From Pseudomonadota bacterium (GTDB taxonomy: Bacteria > Desulfobacterota > BSN033 > WVXP01 > G020346125), in the NCBI GenBank assembly GCA_030608745.1, contig JAUWDQ010000062.1, positions 1-11,692 on the forward strand: a DNA stretch of 11,692 nt, in the 5' to 3' direction. Numbering within the stretch: the stretch's first letter is position 1; the number at the start of each line of letters is the position of its first letter. Shown one piece after another: positions 6,557-11,692 of the stretch. Position numbers and translations under genes: made by a program. The notes below the pieces were generated by a model that was given only the letters and a program-made list of their open reading frames with translations, made no database searches and was not told where the DNA came from.

Positions 6557-8536
6557 ATGAACCGATTCGGCGTTTTTGTCTGCCATTGTGGTCTAAACAT
6601 CGCTGGAACCGTCGATGTAAAGGCGGTTTCCCGGGAGATAGGCGAGATAGAGGATGTATCTCACAGCGAGGACTACATCTATATGTGTTCAGATCCCGGA
6701 CAATTACTGATCCGTAATGCCGTCCGGGAAAAGGGATTGGATGGGGTGGTCGTGGCCTGTTGTTCCCCCACCATGCATGAGGTGACCTTTCGCAAGGCAG
6801 TTGAATCGGAAGGCCTGAATCCCTACGTGTGTGAGATTGCCAACATCCGGGAACAGTGTAGCTGGGTCCATCAAGGAGATAAGGAGAGGGCAACCGCAAA
6901 AGCGCGGGAGATCATTCGGTCTGTCCTGGAGAAGCTGAGAGGGAATGAAGTCCTCGAGACCCTGGCCATGCCTTTGACCAAACGGGCTTTGGTTATCGGT
7001 GGCGGTATCGCCGGGATAACGGCATCCATTGATTTGGCCGATTCGGGATATGAGGTCATCCTCGTTGAGCGACAGCCCTCCATAGGGGGAAGACTGGATC
7101 AGCTTTCCCTGACCTTTCCCCATCTGGATGATGCGCGTTGTATCCTCGGCCCCAAGAAAGCGGAGATCGCTAACAACCCCAACATTAGGGTGATGCCGTA
7201 TTGTGAGGTGGAGGAGGTGAAGGGGTTTATCGGCAATTTCGATGTGCGAATCCGCCGTAAACCCACCTATGTAGACTGGGATAAGTGTACAGCCTGCGGA
7301 GTCTGTTTGGAGAAATGTCCCGTCGAGTCCCTCTCGGATTTCGAAAGAGGGTTAACTACGAGAAAGGCGATCTATACGGGGGCTCTTTCCGAAAATTCGG
7401 GAAAACCCGTTATCGATCCGATTCACTGTCGCCACCTCGTTGATGGGACGTGTACCATCTGCCAAGAGGTTTGCCCGGAAGGGGCAATCCGATACGATCA
7501 AGGGGAGGAGCTGCTTGAGGAACGAGTGGGAGCCATCGTTGTCGCCACGGGTTACGACCTCTTCCCAATGGAGAAGATCGGGGAATACGGTTACGGACGG
7601 ATCCCCGATGTGATCGATGGGCTTGCCTTTGAGCGCATGCTTTCGCCTTCAGGCCCGACGGGGGGCGAGATTCGGCGACCGTCGGACGGGAGGATTCCTC
7701 AGGAGGTCGTCTTCATCCAATGCGTGGCATCGCGTGATCCGGAGCGGTATATGCCCTATTGCTCGCGGGTCTGCTGCATGTATACCGCGAAACAGGCCAA
7801 ACTCTTGAAGCAGAAAATTCCGAACTCCCAGCCGTATATCTTCTTTATGGATGTCAGGACTGATAGCAAGGGATACGAAGAGTTCTTGCAAGGGGCCATC
7901 GAGGAAGAGGAACTGATCTACCTGAGGGGTCGCGTGGCACGGGTTTTTCGAGAGGGGGATAGGGTCAGGGTTTGGGGCGAGGATACTCTCACCAATAGAA
8001 AAGTGGAACTCGACGCGGATATGGTTGTCCTGGCCACGGCGGTGGTGCCGAGCGAGGGTATTAAGGACATCGCCGCTCGGCTGAGGGCGACAGTGGATAA
8101 ACACGGTTTCTTGACCGAGGCCCATATCAAGCTCTATCCCGTGGAGAGTCCGACGAAGGGAATATTTCTCGCCGGATGTGGACAGGGACCGAAGGATATC
8201 ACGGATACCGTAGCCCAAGCCAGCGCTACGGCCAGTAAAATCCAGTCCCTCTTTTCCCAGGATGCCCTGCTCCAAGACCCGCTGGTGGCCTTCGTCGATC
8301 CGGAGATCTGTAGCGGATGCGGAATCTGTGTGCAAGTCTGTCCCTACGAGGCCCGGGAGATGGACGAATACCGGGGAATTTCAAAGGTTCATGAGGCCCT
8401 GTGTCAGGGGTGTGGCGCCTGCATTGCCGCTTGTCCCAACAATGCGTGTGAATTGAGGAACAGCAAGGCCGTGCAGGTTTTCGGGATGATGGAAACCTTT
8501 GCCGAAGGAGCGGAAGGGAGTTTGGCGGATGGATAA
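6557..8536 (+). CDS. hdrA: HdrA, full-length electron-bifurcating-type flavoprotein (copy 2)
   Basis: At 659 residues this has the usual length and full domain plan of HdrA. The N-terminal domain has C9-H-C11-G, C44 (MCSDPGQ), C68/C69 and C101 (NIREQCSW). The FAD motif is GGGIAG (148-153). The inserted ferredoxin domain has C244/247/250/254 and C291/299/302/306. The HdrA-specific set is C389, C402, C406, C407. The C-terminal ferredoxin domain has C585/588/591/595 and C616/619/622/626. In known HdrABC complexes the FAD splits electron pairs, one to HdrB and one through the C-terminal clusters to ferredoxin. One oddity is that the usual D-C-x2-C-I-L element reads DDARCIL (191-197), so one conserved cysteine is Asp. 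The start follows the repeat element directly with a weak Shine-Dalgarno, but VFVCHCG alignment fixes it. hdrC2 overlaps its end. Confidence 0.95.
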   Translation: MNRFGVFVCHCGLNIAGTVDVKAVSREIGEIEDVSHSEDYIYMCSDPGQLLIRNAVREKGLDGVVVACCSPTMHEVTFRKAVESEGLNPYVCEIANIREQCSWVHQGDKERATAKAREIIRSVLEKLRGNEVLETLAMPLTKRALVIGGGIAGITASIDLADSGYEVILVERQPSIGGRLDQLSLTFPHLDDARCILGPKKAEIANNPNIRVMPYCEVEEVKGFIGNFDVRIRRKPTYVDWDKCTACGVCLEKCPVESLSDFERGLTTRKAIYTGALSENSGKPVIDPIHCRHLVDGTCTICQEVCPEGAIRYDQGEELLEERVGAIVVATGYDLFPMEKIGEYGYGRIPDVIDGLAFERMLSPSGPTGGEIRRPSDGRIPQEVVFIQCVASRDPERYMPYCSRVCCMYTAKQAKLLKQKIPNSQPYIFFMDVRTDSKGYEEFLQGAIEEEELIYLRGRVARVFREGDRVRVWGEDTLTNRKVELDADMVVLATAVVPSEGIKDIAARLRATVDKHGFLTEAHIKLYPVESPTKGIFLAGCGQGPKDITDTVAQASATASKIQSLFSQDALLQDPLVAFVDPEICSGCGICVQVCPYEAREMDEYRGISKVHEALCQGCGACIAACPNNACELRNSKAVQVFGMMETFAEGAEGSLADG

Positions 8537-9134
8537 ACCAATGACGACCGTTGAGCTGCCGGACATTGAGGGCAGACAAACGTTTCTGGCAGAAGTCCAA
8601 GAGAGATGCGGGGAGAACCTGGGGCTCTGCTATCAATGCTTGAAATGTACCGTGGGATGTCCAACGGCGCCGTATATGGATTTCAATCCCAATACCATCG
8701 TCAGGTTGATTCAATTTGGGTTGAAACGAGAGGTTTTGGAAAGCAATGCCATTTGGCTCTGCGTCTCCTGTGAGACCTGTGGAACCCGCTGCCCCAACGA
8801 GATCGATATCGGATTGCTCATGGATGCGTTGCGGGAGATGTCCTTGGAAGAGGGGTATCGAGCAAAGGAGAAGGGTGTCGTTGCCCTTCACAATGCGTTC
8901 ATGGAGAGCATTAGAAGAGGCGGGAGGGTACACGAGGCCACGATGTTGATGGAGTATAAACTGCGGAGCGGCGACTACTGGACGGATCTGATACCGGGGA
9001 TGAAGTTATTCATGAAGGGGAAGATTCCCTTGCTCCCGGGGAGGATCAAGGGGATTGACTCCATACGGGAGATCTATAAGAAAACTCAGAAGCAGCGCAA
9101 AGTTTTAGAGGACCGTGAAGGGAAATCGAAATGA
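8529..9134 (+). CDS. hdrC: HdrC iron-sulfur protein, full length (copy 2)
   Basis: This 201-residue two-cluster wire protein of an HdrABC complex has cysteine motifs CYQCLKCTVGCP (34-45) and CVSCETCGTRCP (near 78). Unlike copy 1 it keeps the C-terminal region typical of HdrC: HNAFMESIRRGGRVHEATMLM and YKLRSGDYW, followed by a basic tail. No membrane helices are visible. The ATG at 8529 overlaps the last codons of hdrA2 by 8 bases, with GGGAG about 8 bases upstream, so translation is probably coupled. The frame extends 10 codons further up (to 8499), but that would lengthen the overlap without a better ribosome site. Its stop overlaps the hdrB2 start (ATGA). Confidence 0.94.
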   Translation: MDKPMTTVELPDIEGRQTFLAEVQERCGENLGLCYQCLKCTVGCPTAPYMDFNPNTIVRLIQFGLKREVLESNAIWLCVSCETCGTRCPNEIDIGLLMDALREMSLEEGYRAKEKGVVALHNAFMESIRRGGRVHEATMLMEYKLRSGDYWTDLIPGMKLFMKGKIPLLPGRIKGIDSIREIYKKTQKQRKVLEDREGKSK

Positions 9135-10009
9135 GGGAAATTGCCTCAGGTGAAAAGGGAGAAATGTACTCGTACTTTCCGGGATGTACATCCCACTCCA
9201 CGGCGGTGGAATACGGTCTTTCAATCAAGGCCGTATTGAAGGCCCTGGGGGTGAGTCTGGTGGAAATCGAGGATTGGAATTGTTGTGGGGCAGCAGCGGT
9301 TCACAGCATGAACAAGTTACTCTCCCTTTGCCTCCCTGCCAGGAACATCGCCATGGCTCAAAAAACGGATCTGGAACTCGTCGTGCCGTGTGCGGGCTGT
9401 TTCAATATGCTCAAGAGGACGGAGCGAGCGCTCAAGACGGACCCCGAGATGCGCAGGGAGGTTGAGAGCACCGTCGGGTTTACATACCAAGAGGATTTGA
9501 AGATCCGGGCCCTCATAGACATGGTGGTCAACGGGATTGGTTTCGGTCGAATCGAGGAGAAGGTCCAGAGACCGCTGACCGGATTGAAGGTAGCCTGTTA
9601 CTACGGCTGCGCGTTGGTTCGCCACCCCAAGGTGACTCAACTGGATGATCCGGAAAACCCCCAGTACCTGGATACGTTGATGTCGTCCTTGGGCGCGACC
9701 GCGATGGAGTGGTCCTTTAAGACGGATTGCTGTGGAGCTGACCTCGCGTTGACCCATGGTGATTTCGTGGTGAAGTTGGTGAACAGGATTGTCGGAATGG
9801 CCCAGGAGGCGGGAGCAGAATGTCTCGTCTGCTCATGCGGCCTCTGTCAGATAAACCTGGAGATGAGGCAGGACGTTGGTGCCCTCGGTTTGCCGGTTTT
9901 CTATTTTACCGAATTGATGGGGATTGCCTTCGGCCTGGAGGGAACCAAGTGGTGGTCTAAGCACATGATTAGCCCGTCCACGTTACTGGATTCCCTAAGC
10001 CTCCGGTAG
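9131..10009 (+). CDS. hdrB: HdrB-like CCG-domain protein (copy 2)
   Basis: This second HdrB-type catalytic subunit (292 residues) has both cysteine sets complete: C19, C51-C52, C87, C90 and C160, C200-C201, C236, C239. The spacings (31/34/2 and 39/34/2) are identical to copy 1, so both are predicted to bind two non-cubane [4Fe-4S] clusters and act on a disulfide or similar substrate. Extra cysteines C231 and C234 sit just before the last pair. The ATG at 9131 overlaps the hdrC2 stop by four bases and has GAAGGGA about seven bases upstream. The alternative ATG at 9164 would give a protein starting MYSYFPGC, matching hdrB1's start, but its GGGAG is only two bases away. The gene order A2-C2-B2 differs from C1-B1-A1, so the two sets are not a simple tandem copy. 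Confidence 0.93.
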   Translation: MREIASGEKGEMYSYFPGCTSHSTAVEYGLSIKAVLKALGVSLVEIEDWNCCGAAAVHSMNKLLSLCLPARNIAMAQKTDLELVVPCAGCFNMLKRTERALKTDPEMRREVESTVGFTYQEDLKIRALIDMVVNGIGFGRIEEKVQRPLTGLKVACYYGCALVRHPKVTQLDDPENPQYLDTLMSSLGATAMEWSFKTDCCGADLALTHGDFVVKLVNRIVGMAQEAGAECLVCSCGLCQINLEMRQDVGALGLPVFYFTELMGIAFGLEGTKWWSKHMISPSTLLDSLSLR

Positions 10010-10054
10010 CGAAATGGAGAGCCGCCCAAGAGAGGTCGGCTGAGGATCGATTTA

Positions 10055-11692
10055 ATGGCGAAGGGAAAGAAGACGGAGAAAAGCCGAGACGTCTTGGTAG
10101 TTGGCGCCGGAATTGCGGGGATGCAATCGGCCCTGCTCCTGGCCGAGGCGGGCTTGCAGGTTCATTTGGTGGAGTCTTCCCCGGCAATTGGGGGCTACTT
10201 TCCATTGCTCGACAAGACTTTTCCCACGAATTCATGCGGCATGTGCTTTATGAGTCCCCTGCCCCCTGCCTACTGTCCCATCTACGAGAGCGAGCTCCAT
10301 GAGAATATCAGGCTCATGACGTCCAGCCACGTGGACGGGATCGAGGGGGAACCGGGAGCCTTTCGAGTTTCCGTCACCCAGAGACCGACCTTTGTGGATC
10401 CGGGGAAATGTAACAATTGCGTGTCGTGCGTGGAGGTGTGTCCTGTTGAGGTTCCGAGGGAATTCGGCGGAGGGCTGGAAAAGAGGAAGGCTATCTATCT
10501 TCCCTTCCCTCAGGCCATCCCGAGATCCTATGTCATAGATCCGGCTACCTGTACGCGGTGTGGAGAGTGCGTCAAGGTCTGTTCCCCCGGTGCCATCGAT
10601 TTGGACATGGCCGAACAACGGCATACCTTAGGGGTGGGGGCGGTGATCTTGGGCCTTGGATTTGAGCCATTCAAGGCGGAGTTGAAAGGGGAGTACGGGT
10701 TCGGGAGATACGATAATGTCCTTTCAAGCATCCAGTACGAACGGATGCTGAGTTTCTCGAGCCCGAGCCGGGGCATGCCCGTGAGGCGGTCAGACGGGCG
10801 GGTTCCCAAGAAAATAGCCTTTCTTCAGTGTGTTGGTTCGCGAGACCCCTCGTGTGGACAAACTCACTGTTCAACGATTTGCTGCATGTACGCCATGAAA
10901 CAGGCCATGATCACCAAGGAGCGAGACCCAGAGGCCGAGATAGCCCTCTTCTATATGGATATTCGACCCATGGGAAAGGACTATGAGCGCTACTATGAAA
11001 GGACCAAGGGGGAGTATGGCATCGATTTCAGGAGAAGCGCCGTCTCCGCGGTGAAGCAACTTCAGCAGACGAGAGACCTGTTAGTTACGTACGTTACGGA
11101 GGAAGGCTCGTTCCGGGAAGAGCAGTTTGATTTGATCGTTCTCTCCGTAGGATTCACCGTGAGCGACGAGGTGAAGGAGCTCGCTCAGGTGATGGGGATT
11201 GAGCTCAATGAGGCCGGCTTTTGCCGCACGGAGGAGTTTGCGCCTACCCAAACCTCCCGGCCGGGAATCTATATTGGTGGGACCTTTCGGGAACCGAGGG
11301 ATATCCCGGAGACCGTGGTGGAAGGCGCCAGTGCTGCGGCCCAGGCGGCTACTCTCCTGGCAGCGGACGGGGAAAAAGGCGTACCAGACAAGGTTTATCC
11401 GGAAGAGGGTGCCCTGGGAGAAGGGCCGCCACGGATAGGGGTCTTCTTCCTATCCCGGGGGCATCGTCTTTCAGACATCTTCATGGCGGAAGAACTGATC
11501 AACCATGTTCAGGGGCTCAGGGACGTCGTCCATGGGGAGGAGATCCTCGCGAACGCTCCCTCGGATGGGTTTGATCGGATTAAACTTCGTATAGGGGAAA
11601 TGGAGCTGAATCGGTTAGTCGTAGCAGGTTCCTCGCTGCGGACGTTGAGGATGGACTTTGGGGAGATGGCAAGAGGGATCGGTTTCAACCCC
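10055..11692 (+). CDS. HdrA-like FAD protein starting at the FAD domain, with a cysteine-free second N-terminal domain (3' truncated)
   Basis: This third HdrA-type flavoprotein is open to the window edge (546 residues visible). It begins directly with the FAD motif GAGIAGMQ (17-24), without the N-terminal HdrA domain, as QmoA does. Next come C61-x2-C64, an inserted ferredoxin domain (C119/122/125/129 and C166/169/172/176), the HdrA signature C259, C272, C276, C277, and the end of the FAD module (YIGGTFREPRDIPETV, 406-421). After a linker, residues 459-546 align with residues 2-89 of HdrA2, but each matching cysteine is replaced (C9 to L466, C11 to R468, C44 to A/P, C68 to G525). This suggests the gene continues into a second HdrA-like module, as in large fused HdrA proteins of some anaerobes. 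The start follows GAGG at 10042-10045. It lies 45 bp after hdrB2. Confidence 0.9.
   Translation, partial: MAKGKKTEKSRDVLVVGAGIAGMQSALLLAEAGLQVHLVESSPAIGGYFPLLDKTFPTNSCGMCFMSPLPPAYCPIYESELHENIRLMTSSHVDGIEGEPGAFRVSVTQRPTFVDPGKCNNCVSCVEVCPVEVPREFGGGLEKRKAIYLPFPQAIPRSYVIDPATCTRCGECVKVCSPGAIDLDMAEQRHTLGVGAVILGLGFEPFKAELKGEYGFGRYDNVLSSIQYERMLSFSSPSRGMPVRRSDGRVPKKIAFLQCVGSRDPSCGQTHCSTICCMYAMKQAMITKERDPEAEIALFYMDIRPMGKDYERYYERTKGEYGIDFRRSAVSAVKQLQQTRDLLVTYVTEEGSFREEQFDLIVLSVGFTVSDEVKELAQVMGIELNEAGFCRTEEFAPTQTSRPGIYIGGTFREPRDIPETVVEGASAAAQAATLLAADGEKGVPDKVYPEEGALGEGPPRIGVFFLSRGHRLSDIFMAEELINHVQGLRDVVHGEEILANAPSDGFDRIKLRIGEMELNRLVVAGSSLRTLRMDFGEMARGIGFNP

Noticed and set aside
7649..8335. Long open frame on the - strand inside hdrA2 (228 codons)
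   Set aside because: It is a shadow of the strongly conserved hdrA2 coding frame. It has no recognisable domain and no ribosome site that I could see.
4739..8536. Recent duplication of hdrA1 and hdrA2
   Set aside because: The proteins share long similar stretches, but the DNA differs at many synonymous sites and the domain content differs, so the duplication is old.
8226..8933. Long open frame on the - strand across hdrA2 and hdrC2 (235 codons)
   Set aside because: It is antisense to two genes with clear cysteine motifs. The translation is rich in Arg, Pro and Ser with no family pattern, as expected for a shadow frame.
10014..10043. Tiny 9-codon open frame (MESRPREVG) before hdrA3
   Set aside because: It is out of frame and has no clear ribosome site. 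Such short frames occur by chance, so there is no support for a leader peptide.

Overview
The window reads as part of the chromosome of an anaerobic bacterium. Every gene is on the + strand. Strong Shine-Dalgarno (SD) sites, a GTG start, a LacI/GalR-type regulator and a sigma70-like promoter argue against an archaeon, although the main gene family (Hdr) is best known from methanogens. Sulfate reducers, syntrophs and acetogens all carry such gene sets. I cannot assign a phylum from sequence alone.

Layout. (1) 2-736: C-terminal ligand-binding part of a LacI/GalR-family regulator, cut by the window start. (2) 765-3248: a dicarboxylate block of malate dehydrogenase and the alpha and beta subunits of a class I [4Fe-4S] fumarase. 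A 134-bp spacer filled by a palindromic repeat element separates the two fumarase genes. (3) 3249-3412: a gene-free spacer with a good promoter candidate. (4) 3413-11692: a seven-gene heterodisulfide-reductase-like cluster in the order hdrC1-hdrB1-hdrA1-[second repeat element]-hdrA2-hdrC2-hdrB2-hdrA3. The last gene runs off the window.

How the genes may work together. Malate dehydrogenase plus fumarase interconvert fumarate, malate and oxaloacetate, with NAD(P)(H) as electron carrier. HdrABC-type complexes use an FAD in HdrA to split or merge electron pairs, HdrC as an iron-sulfur wire and HdrB as the disulfide-reducing site. Here there are two complete B/C sets and three different HdrA-type flavoproteins. 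HdrA2 is full length with a C-terminal two-cluster ferredoxin domain. HdrA1 lacks that domain and one N-terminal cysteine. HdrA3 lacks the N-terminal domain but carries a cysteine-free copy of it after its FAD module, the mark of a tandem HdrA fusion. An asymmetric Hdr supercomplex, possibly tied to succinate/fumarate metabolism, is a reasonable inference but not shown by the sequence.

The most unusual non-coding feature is the pair of repeat elements at about 2552-2687 and 6449-6556. They share a 42-bp core with 40 identical positions and are built from about 13-bp units in inverted arms. Four units in a row end exactly at the hdrA2 start codon. No RNA genes, CRISPR arrays or insertion sequences were seen, and no gene-free stretch exceeds about 165 bp.
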